Shown one piece after another: positions 13,401 through 27,053 of a stretch of DNA of 64,000 nt. The notes under the pieces are model-generated. The model was not told the DNA's origin, did no database searches, and was given only the letters and a program-made list of their open reading frames with translations. Source of the DNA: Strigops habroptila (taxonomy: Eukaryota; Chordata; Aves; Psittaciformes; Psittacidae); the NCBI RefSeq assembly GCF_004027225.2, contig NC_044277.2, positions 65,496,400 to 65,560,399 on the forward strand. Reading direction: 5' to 3'. The position numbers and the translations under genes were made by a program. The first letter of the stretch is position 1, and each line of letters begins with the position of its first letter.

Positions 13401-16400
13401 TTCCTTCCTCATGTAACAACTCCATAATACCTTGTAATCGTTGAGGTTTTTAACATTTCCTGGAAATACTCTATTTCTTTGGCCGTTACATAGACCTTTG
13501 GCAAGTGCCTGAGTACTTACACTGTAACAGGAATAGGATTTGGGATGACTAGACACTTCGCTGGGAATAAGCATTAAATCATCTCCATCTGTGCTGATGT
13601 GAGAAGCACAATTTATTAATTTTCTGCTGTGTTTCTTTTCCAATTTCTATGCCTGTGATTTAGATGAATCTTAAAAACAGGTTAAACCCCAGCTTATATT
13701 AAAGTAAAGCATGCACTATTTCTGACATTGTGTTTGGTTTCAGGTCTGTGATTTTTATCTTCAGCAGCTCATACGCATTTATTGGCCCACTCTCTCAAGT
13801 CCATTTCTGACTGATGCAACTACAAATTTCCAGAAGCAGGATAACCGTCAATTGATTCTGACAGTTCATTTCCTGATTCAATCCTGACTGTAATCATACA
13901 GATTTGATGCATCACTTGTTGGCAGGAACATTATTCAGTATGCAATCATAATGCAGTGTTTTGATGAAAAGTTTTCCATACAGTAAAATATAATTGTAGT
14001 ACAATGTATTTGACTGCCCATTGCTGTTGCAAGCATATGTTGTCTTAGGAGTTCTCCTAGGAAAACTACTTAGTCAGACATACTGAATGATAATAACTGC
14101 TCCTAAATCGGGACAGAGTTAACATCATTGTCACTTAATGTGGATTAATTTAACCAGGGCTAATGCATGTAAAAAATAATCAACCAGAGGTTCAATATGT
14201 ATAAACTGCGTGCTTTAGCCTTTACAACAGAAGCAGCTAAGTAAAGACAAATCCTGTGAAGTTCACTCATTGTTCAATAGCCCTTAGTGAAGAGTAAAGG
14301 ATTTCTGAGGTTCATTATTCAGGGACAGCTTGATTGTATAAGCATCAGTCAAAAATTTCTTTTGACTTTCCAAAGTTCATCTTTGGAATGGCAACATTCA
14401 TAAGGTGTAGTAACATTCTTTACTTGCATAGGCAAATTCCTTGCCTTATATTTTCAGTATCTAGGAATATTTATTTGAAAGACACTTTCTGAGAAACCAT
14501 AGTAAAAAAAATGGTGTGCTGGGATGTTTGTTACAAAGATATAGAGTACCTGAAAGTGTGAAAATAGCAAGCATTATTTACACAATCACATATAGTCTGT
14601 ACAATAACAATATGTCCAGCAGTGCAGTGTCAACGTTTATACAGTCCATGCTGAACATTTTGATGTTTTCTGGTTTTGAAAGTCTCAATGAGTCGTAACT
14701 CATTTTTTCAGCATACAAAGACAAAACGGGCTACATATATGAGCAAAGCTGGCTTGTGTCTCACGAATGTTGGTATTGCATGTAGAAGTTTTTGCAAATT
14801 AATCCCCTCTTCGGCAGTTTATGGGGCTGTGTCTTCAGCTGGAGCATACTATCTACTTTGCATCAGTGTAAGATCAAGCCTTATGTATTTTATTTAGGAA
14901 AAAATTATGAAGTGAATTATCTTAATAAATGTTGAAGAGACTGGAATAAGATGTATCACAGGTTGAAAAGGCAGAGCTAATGAGGTTTGACAGCTTAACT
15001 TTACTGGAATTTGCCTAGGGTATCCCCTCAAGAAGTAGATGATTTCAAAATCAACATCCTTGAGTGAGCTTTTGCATAAGCTTTACCTTTCTTCTCCTAA
15101 GTGTTACAGGGGGGAAAAAAGTTAAGTGTCTGTAAAAGCAAATAAAGAGAAATTTTAAGGGCAGACGAAGAGATCCAACAGCATGTTCCCAGAGGAAATG
15201 TGAAAGGAGAGCACAAATGCATCTTTCTGTAGGCAAATGAAAATGAAATTTTGTCTGTTTTAAGTAGCAGTGGGTATAGTTGGTACTCATAAGAGTAGCG
15301 TGGTGCCAGCTTGTCTATAGCTATCAGTATATATATATCGCAGTTAGCATGAATGTGACAGTCAGGAAGTGCCCCATGGTAGAAAGAAACCTAAGCCAGC
15401 CTCAAACTAGTTAGCTTAGTACCAGTAGCCATCTATCATGGCAGAACAGACAAGAACGGAGGCTGCAAAACAACATACCAGGAAGGGAAAATTACCCTGA
15501 AATCAGAAATTACAACCCAAATTAACATTTAATAGAAAATTAAATGGAAATAGTTTCAGGAGAACTGAGCAATTCAAGGTAGCTGTTGGCCTCAAGCTTC
15601 TGTGCACCCTAAGAGCTGATAAATGGCTTGGTTCTGTCCACCAGCCATCAGCTGATTGATCTTGCTGAGAATTCCTATACGAGAAATACATGAAAATATT
15701 TGCAGAGACACTGGTCTGGCAAAAGTTGAACAGTTTTCACATCTACTTGCTCTGCTTTGTAGTGCTGCAGCATCAAAGTGAGTAAGTTAACCAGTTGTTT
15801 CCCATCTCTGAATTGTTTGCATCCTGTAGAAAGTGAGTTAATATGTAGAATACTGTTAAAATAAGTCATCAACCTGAAACCAAAGGCTCAAGCACAGCCT
15901 CAGAAATAATAAGAATATACTTCAGTTTAATATAAATTACACTTAGCTGCGTTGAAAACTTCATCATCATCTAATTTAAAGCACAGCACCACAGGGGGAA
16001 AATCTTTCTAGACAGCTATTTAGGCTGGTTTTCTCTGACATTAGCAGAGATGGAAACTGATGGAATGGATCTAAATGCCTCCTTCCAAGCCACTGACTCT
16101 AATGAACATCCCAAATCCACTTCCAACTAAGCACCTTCCAGTTATAATGTTGAATTACATTTCAGTAATTTTTTATAAAAGATGAGAAATTTAATTGAGG
16201 CATTTTATCACTACAGTATAGTATCTTATCAAAAGGAGTTATTAAAACCATAGCACAGTCTGCTCCAGTAGAATATTCTGAAAAATTAGAAACTTTGGAG
16301 CATCTGAAATCCACAGGCTCCTTGAGAGCGAGCCCTCCCTCCAGCACAGCCTCTGCTGCTCCTAAGACCAGTCCACAAGTGCTACCTGACAATTCTGCTG

Positions 16401-19400
16401 TAGCATTAGGTTTGCAAACATGGGTTTCCTTTGCAGAAAGAAGTCTAAATGCTTTCCAAACTGCTTTTGTTTATGAGATATGAACTAAAATCCTTGTCAC
16501 CAGTTCAGTTTAAGAATGGCAGCAGCATCCTGGTACGTACCCAAATTTTTAGAAATGATTCAGCAGTAATTTTCAGGTTCTACACATGTCTGTACAGCCT
16601 CCTGTCAACATCTGACCATTTTTTAAATCCTGTCACACCACTTATAAAATGCTTTCTCCCCCTTTGCTTCAGGAAACAGTCACAAAAGTAACAATTAAAG
16701 TGCAGTGATTGATAGAAACTGTTTTGCAGCAAGTCAATCAAAGACTTAAGCTAAACTAAGTGTCAAAGTAAATCTATTCCAGTCAGCTTCAGGATGGCAC
16801 TCAGTCTGAGTTGCTAAGGTAGTTACTTCCAGGGGTACACACTGTGTGCAAAGTGTTAGACTGGCAAAGACTGCCATGCTGCAAACCCTGCAGCCCCTTT
16901 AACAATTTGCTGCTTCAAATACAATGGCTTTTCAGCAGGTTGTAGAGGTAGGTCCTTTAGGATCTGAGAAGACCCGATGCTAAAACCCCATCCATTACTC
17001 TTGCTGAGGAATAACAGCAGCAGATGTTAAACTACAACCAGTTACTCGCACCTGAAGAAAAACAGAATGGCAAAGGTTGAAACGGAGAGGGAAAGCTTTT
17101 TTGGCTGGCCAGAGTCCATACAGCTGCTCAAAACCAAATTGCACTGAAATGCTTCATGTTGCTTAGAGTTAGATGCAATTTCCCTTACAAGTTGTCAGGC
17201 TGGATTTGAGTGTGTGTGGTCTCTATTTTGTTTGGGGTTTCTGCTGTGGGGAAAAATCTCCAGTCAAACTATCAAGCACATTGTGCAATGCATAGGCCAG
17301 GATGTACCAGGAAAGTTCTAGTGAGTGATCTGAACTGCTCTGTTGAAAATACTACAAGAACTGCTTGCATTAGAAAATCCACAGCCTACTTCTTCTTTAC
17401 CTTCTAAGAATTAATATTAAAACACAAAAGTGATTTTTTGTCTTTAAAAAATTAAAACATTAATTGATATATATGACCAGATTTTTTTAAATTAACAAAA
17501 TAAATCAAATGAGCTACATTTAACTCTAATGCTAATTTCAGAAAATGAAGATTATAGAATTGGGAGCATACTTTAGCCACCCTTTTTGATGTAGCTGCCT
17601 TTTAGAAATAATTTTAGGCGTTTTTTAGCTATAATGCATTTCTATTCTCCACTGGCATCCATCTAACAGACAGAACTGTTCCTTCAGCAGTCCTACAGTT
17701 TAAAACAGATGCGTGCCTTGCCAGCTCCTCTCTCTGCATCAGGCTGGGAGCAGTGAAGTGATCATCCCCATTTCTCAAAGCAACAGCTCCACCATTTGTT
17801 AGCCAGGAGCAGTGCATCCTGCCAAACGAGAGGCAGGTAACCTGCAGCTGGAGAGTTTTACCAAAAGACAGGGTCACATTTCAGGGGCGATGTACATAAG
17901 CGTTTCCCAGAGTTAACTTTGCAATAAACAGCTGTATAATTGCTGCTCCCAAAACGCTCTCACTGCAGAACAAAGTCTCATTTTTCACAGTGCTGAGGGA
18001 TGGGGGATGAAAGGCTGAGGAAGGGCACTGCAGCTTGTATGTCACTAAGCAGCACATTCTGCAAGAAAGCATCAGCATCAGCAACATCCTTGCCTGGCAC
18101 CAAGTGACCCGGTCCATGATGGCACACAGGGAGAGGGATGTTGGCACTTCCATGCCTCAGGGAGCAGCAGCATGAGGCAGGTGTAAACCAGCAGCAATGG
18201 GAATTTCCCCCTTTTGTGGCATTTTGAAATGTCTATGTAGAACAAAACTGAGAGGCCAGCAGACATTTTTGGCTTTTTTCTGTAAGTACATTCAGCTTTC
18301 AACAAAATGTACAGAAACTGAAGAGTATGGAGTTTTAAGCAGAGAACAGAGCAAATACAGTGTAGAAAACACTGTTTCAAAGGAAGAGTAGGTAGCATCA
18401 TATGATGTACAACGAGTCTGCCTGGGGTAGTAAATGCAACTGAAAAATGACATGCAAATGCTAGGTTATGCTTTGAGCAGTTTTCCATAGTCCTGACAAT
18501 ATTATAATTACCAAACTACAGACTTTGTAAATGAAACAATTTGGTTTGGTGCCTGAGGAATAATTTGAGTTTCTGCGAAAATAGAGAACTGAAAGTGCAC
18601 CTTCTGCCTTTCCAAAATGTTTCAAGGTCATGAGCATCTGTATTCCAGGATCTTGCTTTTGGAACCTCACATTTGCATCAAAGAGAAGGAATTGATTCAG
18701 CGATCTCCTCAGGCAACGCCAAAGCCAGGCACCGTCACCCTAGTCACTTAGGAATCCAGTTCAGATATATAAAGGACTGAAGAAACTGTGATGATTACCA
18801 AGCCTGACTCACACAACTGGAGCCACAGAATTTCTTTCAGTAACCTTTCCTGTCTCATACAAAACATTTTCCTATCTATCTTATGCACTGGGTATTTGTA
18901 CAGTCGTATAGACTGAACTTCACATGTTATGGCATGAACTTTTATGGGCTATGCGGCAAGGAAGAGAGAGACACAAACAGACATACCATCACTCTGACCC
19001 ATCTTGCCTTTTCTACCTTAGCAGGAGTGATCCATGCACCTTCCTGAAGTCTTTACATGGTCTTCTGATGTATGCCAATTCATTGCTGTTGTATGCTTGT
19101 ATATTAATGCTTATGTACAGATATGGCTGTGTGCATACAGACATGTACATGTACATATAGCTCTGTCTGTATGTACACATGGATGTTATAATTTACCTAT
19201 ACTTCATGCCTTACATCATGTATTATGTATTATATATAACATGGGATATTTACCAGTGGTTTGAGCACATTTATTCTTAGATCCATGGATTTATTTACAA
19301 GGGTAAGGTACTGCTGGAGGCCCAGCAGCACTGGTGGCTGCTGCACCCAGACTCCAGCAGTTTGTGGTACAGCTGAGGCCACATTTCCAAAGGGCTCCCC

Positions 19401-20300
19401 ACTTTGGCCGGTATCATGTCTTTTTCCAGGTGATAGTCTCCCATGAAACATGAATAAGCATATAATGTAGCCATTCTTCTTCTGGCATAATTGAAAGTAT
19501 ATATGAAGCCTAATACATCAGTGATTCTGAAAGGATATCGTCAAATTCAGTGTGATGCAGAATAAAGCTACAGAAGTTGCCCCACTTTTGGAAATCTTTT
19601 ATTCCAGTGAAAAGTTGAAGAAACTCCAAGAATTGCAAACGCTTTTACAAGAAAATTAATGATAAAATTCCTACTGAACTATCTGCTCCATAATTAAATA
19701 AATGAGAAATGTTTTCTTTAGGCATTGACTAATGAAACAAAATTAAAAAATCAGTAAAATCACAAAAGATTATAATACGAATACATTAATAATTCAGAAA
19801 CCTTAATAATATTCTACAAAGGAGACAAGTGTGATCAGCCTAAGAGGACTTGCAGGTTTCTAAATGTTTAAAATAATAGTAATGCCTGTAACAGGAAGGA
19901 AAAAAAATTAATTCCTTTTGATGGACATACGATGATCTTCTGGCGTCCTAGAAAGACTTCTAGATGCCAACAACTTTTAGCAAATGTGGTGAACCTAGGT
20001 GAGCACAACTAGATTGTTTTGCCATTCTAGTGCAGGAAATACACAGCAACATCATCTTATACTTCTCATTTGCACCTTCAAGCCACAGTCTTCTGTTCTT
20101 TTGATATACAGCAAAGATTCCAAATTGTCCTCACAAGACTGGCAGGTCACTTAAACTTGCATAATATAATATAAGAACAATGCATTTATTACCATAATTT
20201 ACTAATAAATAAATCAGAATATTTCTGGAATAAGATTCTGTTGTGCTTTTTTTTTCCTCTTGGGAGAAGGAGAAAGGTGGAATGTCACACTGTTGTGACA
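10446..20300. other. Long AT-rich non-coding stretch
   Basis: I recognise no gene in nearly 10 kb. Open frames are at most about 136 codons (18,078-18,488, minus strand) and have no motif I know. The only structured feature I can support is the purine tract near 11.2 kb. A short alternating TACATG palindrome (around 19,140-19,155) and a short TA run near 15,330 are minor. The stretch is intergenic or intronic in character. Confidence 0.45.
11173..11243 (+). repeat. Pure purine tract, 71 bases
   Basis: An uninterrupted run of A and G is built from irregular GGGAAA and GAGA units. The whole region from about 11,159 is purine-rich with a single T at 11,172. Such polypurine/polypyrimidine tracts with mirror-like symmetry can form triplex (H-DNA) under supercoiling and are common in vertebrate introns. 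Low complexity is seen directly; any structural role is inference. Confidence 0.9.
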
Positions 20301-20309
20301 AATGAAGAT

Positions 20310-20590
20310 GACCTGAGCCCTTGTGCTTTTACGATCTGTCAATATTTTTCTGGTAATAAGATGGCCATAACTGAACACAGCATTGCAGGAGCATGTTGTG
20401 CATCCTAAAAACACATAAAGAAAGATTATTAGCTTCCTGTTCCAATATATGATGATAGGGTTTCTGGTCAATGCAACCCAAAACCACATTGACCTTTTTT
20501 TCATAGGAACAACATATTGGAAGCTCATGTCTAATTTGTTACTTAATATCCCTTGAGTCCCACTTCAGCACACGGATGGAATTTTTATTT
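20310..20590 (-). mobile_element. Ancient LINE relic (CR1/L3-like), antisense
   Basis: The stretch follows the block order of an old amniote LINE read in reverse. It has a GATGGCCATAACTGAACACAG segment (counterpart of the usual 'gaccagaactgcacacagta'), then a TTATTAGCTTCCTGTTCC region, then CAACCCAAAACCACATTGACC, then TTAATATCCCTTGAGTCCCA. Identity to the remembered consensus is low and there is no surviving frame. It is likely the same broad family as the relics near 4.1 and 47.0 kb but from a neighbouring segment of the element. Edges are uncertain. Confidence 0.5.
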
Positions 20591-20594
20591 TAAA

Positions 20595-22760
20595 GGATCC
20601 TTTCTATTCTGGTTTCTATCATCTTTTATTGTTATTTCAAAACAATAATTTTACAAATATAAATCCACACTGAATGACTGTTTATTGTATTTCCAGTGGA
20701 TTACCTTATTTGACCCAAACCCTGATTGCTTCAGTAATATGAGGTGAGCCTTAAAACCAAAGTTACTATTTCATTGCTCTAAGTAACCAGGAGCTGGCTG
20801 TAGACTTGCAACAAATACAGAGGTAAAGATATAAGCAGTGAGCAAATAATTCTTCAGAAATTAAAATTTCTATTAAATATGTAAATTTTTAAAGTCCCAA
20901 ATTAATTAAAGGGACAAGTAACATAATTAAGGAGACTGTATTTTTTCTAAATTTAGCCAGATGAAAGATTTTTCGAAGTGAGTGTTCATTTCTATTAACT
21001 GCTATTGCTGAACCCTGAGTGTTCAGCACAAGTCAGTCGCCTTGTTTAATGTTAGAAGAGCTTGGTGCCCTAACTTTGTTTCCCTAAAGAGAGTGTGTAA
21101 TGCAACTGGAATGCTAATGGGTGACATGTTGCAGGAAAGAGGAAGCAGGTTATCATATTCAGGACATTGACAACTCAAAGTGTTGGGTGATATTAAACAA
21201 CAATGCTCACTTGGCTAGCATGATAGCACTAGAAAAGCCAAGTCCTGACCTGTAACCAAGATATGTCATGCTCAGAAAGTGGATAAAGTTCAAAATGAAA
21301 TGTCCTGAATACAAAGAGAAAAGCTCCCAAACAACAAGATTCAGGGTATGTATTATAAATATGGAATAATAAACCAGTGGATTCATCTTATCTCTGCAGT
21401 TACAAAGGCAGCTCTGCAATGGCCGGCTCATCTACTTTCTTACTGGTATCTTTGTTGACACTTTCCTTTTAGGAAACAGAAAATAAAAGTTCTATAAAGA
21501 AAATAAAACTGTGAGACGTTAGTTTTAAGCATTCACATATAGACATAGTTGGAGACCAAAAGCAGTTGTAAGCCTCTATGAGTAGCACCCAGCACAGTAT
21601 GGGCATGCTGTGACACAGACAGGGCAGCGCAGCTGGGTAGATTGCAGTGCCCTGCACCTCAGAGCTGTAACCCCCCTTGGAGGAGCAATTCCCCTCTGGA
21701 GGGGCTGCAGAAAGCTTCCTGCCTACGGGAAGAAAGTAGCTGCCATGACTGATCTGCACCTTGCTGCACCTGGTGATTTAGACCTCTGTGACCATCCTGT
21801 GAAGATGTCCACAATGTAGAAGCATCTCCTAGATACACCAAAGATGGTAATTGGCTTCTTAGTACCATTCATCCATACAGAAACTGCACAAGAGTTAGAA
21901 CAATTTTAACAGAACAAAACACTGGTTTGGGTGGGCTTTTTAGGATGATTTACTTTTTGAGTGAGAGGATTATTCCTTCTCCTGAAGAGTCAGACTGGTT
22001 CACTCTCCACCCCCTCTTTTTCTTGGTTATGTTTTAATTTTCTAATTACGTAATATAATAAAAGGAACAGGACACAGATTACATGAGCAAAGCTCAATCG
22101 GGAACCTGTGGTTTCAAGGCCTGTACACAGTACCTTTGAGCTAGCCTCATATTGCCTTAATCTTTCATGTTTGAGAAGCTAGGAATAGCAGTATTTGATC
22201 ACCCACTTCAGAAGGACAATTTGAGGCTTAATCCGCTGCATTGCTTAATATTTTGTGAAATCTAATAATATACATTCAGAAGTTATTACTGCTCTAGGCT
22301 AATGTACTTCATACATATAATATGGATACAACAGTTCCTTTTTGCATGAGACAATAGTCCAGATTTTTATGTTGTTCTACAATAAAAGCTTTTACTTCAT
22401 CATGGGACACACACCCTCCTACTACTACTTATGCTTGCACCAATCCAAACTTCAACCACACTAGAATCTTCTTCACATGTCCGTCTCATGGAGCTGAAAT
22501 GCACAGCAACAATGACTAATTTGCATGATGACTAATTATCATTAGACCTCAATAGTCATTAATGGGGAAATATTACAGCGTACATTGTTTTCCCAAGTAA
22601 AGTAATAGAAGGATTAGTGCTAAGTCTGACACTATTTAACATTGTCATATGCTTAAAAAACAAGATCAGCTGTGACAAAGGTATGGTGATCACAGACAAA
22701 CTGGCATTGTGATCAGTGATACCAAGGACCAGCCATATGCACAGTAATCTAGGTTGCTTG
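20595..22760. other. Non-coding stretch, no gene recognised
   Basis: No gene, RNA gene or young repeat is recognised here. Short frames around 21,469-21,868 on both strands overlap one another in different frames, as expected for chance. Confidence 0.45.
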
Positions 22761-22764
22761 GCAA

Positions 22765-23640
22765 GATCACAAAACTCAGAACTGAAAAGGTCTTCAAATG
22801 GACATCTAGTTTGTTCCCCACTCCCAAACCAAGATTAGAGATGCCTGTGTCACCTTCATAAAGTCTAGCATAATCTGAAACTAAATACTGTGTTGAAATT
22901 CTCCCAAGAGGGAGGATTATGGCACGCTGAGGGAATCTCTCCCAGGGTTTCACCATTCTTACAGTGCAGAAGTTTTTCCTGGTGTCTAAGCCAAGTCTAG
23001 TGACATGCAATTTGAACCGTTGATTTTTGTGCAGTTCTCCATGCATCTGCTATCCATCTCTGCTGTAGCAACTTTTAGCTTATTTAAAGGCTGCCAGCTT
23101 ATTTAAAGGCTACCAGCAAAGTTTAATGCTGCCTTCTTTTCTTTAGGCTATCCCTGTTTGTTCAAGCTTCCCTCATAGGGGACATTTTACAGACCTCTGG
23201 TCATTTCCAATTTCTTTCTCCAGTTTGTCAGGACCCTTAAGATTTCAAACTGTGCCTTCCTTCCTAGCCCTCTCCCCTTCATACCTGCTGCAACCTGCAT
23301 AGACATCTTCTTTATCCCATTTTCCAGGTCATCTGTAAAAATACTGAGCAGTTGTAGACACAAGGCGGACCCTGTCCGTTTTGAGTGATATCAGTCGTAA
23401 ACAATCTTTGAGGATAGTTTTCCAAACAAAGTTGTCTATTTTGTTGCCGTTTGTCCAGAGTGTGCTTCCTTATCTCTGCTGTCAGTATATCACATGAGGC
23501 AGTGACAAATGCCACCGACCACGTCTCATTCACCGGCGAGATTTGTCATCTTGCTGCAGAAGTTTAACAAATTGACACTAGTTCTTTCCGACAAATCCCC
23601 TCTGTTTGTAATTCATTTCATTGCTTTCATAGAGGTGGTC
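22765..23640 (-). mobile_element. Old CR1-type LINE copy, antisense, degraded
   Basis: The left end resembles a CR1 3' terminus read in reverse (AACTGAAAAGGTCTTCAAATGG, then CATCTAGTTTG). It continues with CCCAGGGTTTCACCATTCTTACAGTGCAGAAGTTTTT, which is the reverse of the CR1 C-terminal coding block. After an interruption with a 19-bp duplication, blocks typical of the reverse transcriptase region follow: CATAGGGGACATTTTACAGACCTC, CCAGGTCATCTGTAAAAATACTGAGCAG (antisense of the LFNIFINDL region), and CACATGAGGCAGTGACAAATGCC. No frame is intact. The 3' part could belong to one subfamily and the rest to another, so this may be two overlapping old insertions. Right edge approximate. Confidence 0.65.
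23077..23117 (+). repeat. 19-bp tandem duplication
   Basis: AGCTTATTTAAAGGCTGCC is followed directly by a copy differing at one base and then by the first three bases of a third unit. The duplication lies inside the degraded CR1 copy and probably arose by replication slippage after insertion. Confidence 0.9.
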
Positions 23641-26088
23641 ACAGCTATTGGTTCCAAAGATTTTTCAGAAAATCATTGCCCTGGGTCAGGGCAGTGCTGT
23701 GGGGCTCCAGCGATGTGGGCAGGAAGCCACAGGGTCTGAGCAGGGACAGCTGGGGCTGGCAGTGCCCTCATGGCCCTGACAGTTTGCTTACTTTGTTTCA
23801 GAACAATGAAAATCTCGTTATTTAGCCATGTTGGTCTCTTCTGACATTGCTCACCTGTTTTTTCCTGAACAGAACTGTGTTGGTTGCATTAGTACTGCTT
23901 CTCAGCCACTGCCATCTCTGAAACTAGCCTTCCTGAAACCACTGTTGGTGTTTTGTGGTTCTTCCTCCATCCTTTTCAAGGGACTATGAATCCCACTGCT
24001 CTCAGCGAAGTCATTTTCAATCACCACATCCTCAGCTGGATCCTTGTTGCTGATGAGGATCAGCCCTCAAAGACAAAACCTCCCTGCTGCTTGCCTTTGC
24101 TGGCTCCCAAATCGAGACATCTCACTCCTGCATCCAAAGGAGAGCTGGGTGCTCTGAGTCCTCTCCTAGTCCTCTCTCATCTGCTGCTTGGCTTGCTGAA
24201 AACCCCTGTTACCTTCAGATTGCTTGTTTGGCTTAATTCTGCCAGTTGCTCATCCAGCTGTTGTCATTCCTGGTTTTGTTGCTTGTAGCAGATTCCCTCC
24301 GTGAAAGTAGACATGTGCTTGTCCCTTCTGGCAACAGGCAGAGATTTCTTACAGGTGGTCAGTTTGGCTTTCAGGGTAAGGGTTTCAAAGCGTTTCTTTT
24401 AACTAAGCCTTTCTCTTATCTGTTCTCACCGGACAAGCCTTTTGTAATAGTAGGCTAATTGATACCACTGCAAGACAGAGACAACAATGTGAGGTGATCC
24501 AACACAGCCACTGCTGTTTACCCTTTTCTCTCCAAGTAGCTGCTTGGATATGAGTGGGAAGGACTCCTGTCTATGTCCTGATAGTACCATCACTCAGACT
24601 TTATACTTAGCTACTTCGAGGGGCCAGACGCTTCCTCACCTTCCTCTCCACTCCCATAGTGCTCCCCCAGCGAGCCACATCCCCTCTGCATGCCCACAGA
24701 GGAGTCCTCATCCTCTTTCACTCCTTCTTCAGCTCTGAAACTCATCCTTTACCAGCACAGATCCCTCTGCTCCTTGCTGCTAACAGGAGCATCAGAGATG
24801 GAGGCAGGTTGGGCCATGGCCAAGCCAAGCGCACCCAAAGCTAGGCTGTCCATCAGGAACCTTCTCACCCAGGCAAGACAGTGTTAGGGAAACCCAGTAT
24901 GATGCTCTCATTAAATTGACTTTTGTTAACTCCCCATGAATAAGTAAAAAATAAGTTACCTTGTATTGTCCTTGCAAATAGCAAACTAAGATTTGGCCCG
25001 TACTACTGAGGAGCCAGCTAGATCCAGCTGTAACTGTGTGAATTACTCCAGCAACTCTCTCACACCTAGTAAATAATCATTTTGGGTGTTTATTAAATGC
25101 TTCACTTGTTTTATTTATTCTTCAGATGTCTTGCATTAGTTTACAAGTATTTTACAATGACTCACTCTCCTCCTTCTTTTGATTTCCAGTATTCTATTAA
25201 AATGAATATACACCTTAAAAGTTTCATACATTCGTCTGGCTCACTTACAATCTTAATTCCTAAAAGGGCTTATTGCACCTATTCGTTGTCCTGTGTTAAA
25301 GTTCCTCCCACTAGATTAGCAAGCTGATACGTAAAATTGCCCTTTTGTGTGTAAGTAAGTGTGAGGCGGACTCTTATCTTTGCTCCTCAGCTTTTGGAAC
25401 AACATCCTGCCACTGACAAAACCTGAAAGTCTGCTGCCAATGCCAAATATGAAATTCTGTCTTTCTCTCTAGGACGCTTCCATCCCTGCAAGTGCCTTGA
25501 CTGCAGAGACTGGCAGGAACAACATTTGTGCCCCCACATCTGTGCCCTGTTTATGCCAGAGCCTCAGAGTTATTTTGGCTCTGCTTTGGGTCCTTTCCCA
25601 ACCAAAACCACCCTTTGTGTGCACAGGGATGTGCAGCATGAGCTACTAATCTGGTGGCTGGCTGAGCCTGGCTAACTGCTCAGCAACATCTCTGCTACCT
25701 GGGAACTTCCATCTCTGCTCCTGGGACCTTGCAGCAGCCTCCACCTGGTCCTTACCCCTGTTCCCTCCAGGGAATGCTCATCGTCATATTGTGGTCTTCA
25801 ATAGTTCAATCTTCTCCCTTTCTTTTTAATTAGGTCTAGATACTCCCTGCCTCACTCACTGCAGCGAGTATCACATGTGCTTGGTTTCAGCAGGGGAAAA
25901 CTATGGGCGAACATGGAAGACGCTTGGCCTTCTCTGCTGAAAGAAGTATTTTGCCATGATGCCCAATAGCCACGACTTCCTAAGAAACTTCTGCTTCTCT
26001 AAAGAAGTTCTGTTTTTTCAGCTAGGAGCTGTGAGTAATCCCAGACAAGTTTCACATTGCTCCATCTGATTTCTTGGCTTCTTCTTTC

Positions 26089-26107
26089 AAAAAAAAAAAT
26101 AAAAAAA
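26089..26107 (+). repeat. A-rich tract
   Basis: A run of about eleven A, one T and seven A. It is not preceded by a recognisable processed coding sequence, so I do not call it the tail of a retrocopy. Confidence 0.85.
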
Positions 26108-27037
26108 GTTGTAAATATTAAACTTAGCTCGTTCAGATCTTGAAAAGTAAACTAGTTTAAGGAGCAGAGGAGAAGCACAGGCTTGGATAATCTCATTTAT
26201 CTCTCTAAAGAGAAAGGATGGAAGTCCATGAAACTGAAAAAAAAAATCCTAAAATGTTAAAAAAGAGGTAACGATAACCTTTGTATTTTAATTTTTGCAT
26301 TTTTATGTGTGCTGTTAAATACACCATAAATGTATTGAACTGTTAGATTTTTTTGAGAAGTCTTGTATTTTAGGTCATTTTGCAACGCAGCAAAGTACGC
26401 AGAGCAGCTAAGTATGGTGGTTAAAAATTGATTCATTGGTGACTGCAGTAAACAGGCTTATGCCTAATAAATCTAACACAACAGAAAAACTCAGGGTGCT
26501 CAGTTACAGCAAGAGATTAGCCCTGCGTTCCAGAGGTACTGCATCCTGCCCAGCTGCCCAGGTCCAGCCCTGCTTCCCAGCTCACAGTCACGCTGGGCTC
26601 TGTCATTCAGTCATGATTTATTTACCCAGGCTGTTAAGTTGTCCTGGCGCTTCCACAAGAACTTGTAATGGATATGTAGCTGGCAGAGGGCATGTGTACA
26701 CAGCGCAACGCCGTGCGGCATCAGAGATACCCATCTGGCTGGGAGGGAGCCAGCACACCTACGTGGAACAGCGGAGCACACATTGCAAAAATGCAAACCT
26801 GAAAGCCCCAGCCACATTCAACCACATAAGGAAATTAGCTCAGCTCGGCACGGCACATACATGGCTTATGTCCCTCAGACCAGCAGGATCAGTCAGCAGA
26901 GAGATCTTAGTGCTGATCTCTACAGTGCAAGGCTGACAGTCCCTACAGAGGTGGCTGTGCTGCCTTCTCCTGATGGTGAAGCAAGTTCTTCTCTCAGACT
27001 CTTCTGTGCAGCAAAGCAGAAATATCATCTGCTCTTT

Positions 27038-27053
27038 CCTCCTCCTCCTCCTC
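27038..27053 (+). repeat. (CCT)n trinucleotide tract
   Basis: About five CCT/CTC units inside a pyrimidine-rich stretch beginning CTCTTT. A short simple repeat. Confidence 0.8.

Noticed and set aside
19141..19160. TACATG alternating palindrome
   Set aside because: Too short and AT-rich to distinguish from chance.
26436..26936. 166-codon plus-strand frame
   Set aside because: Opens from an internal codon without context, has no motif, and overlaps equally plausible frames on both strands.
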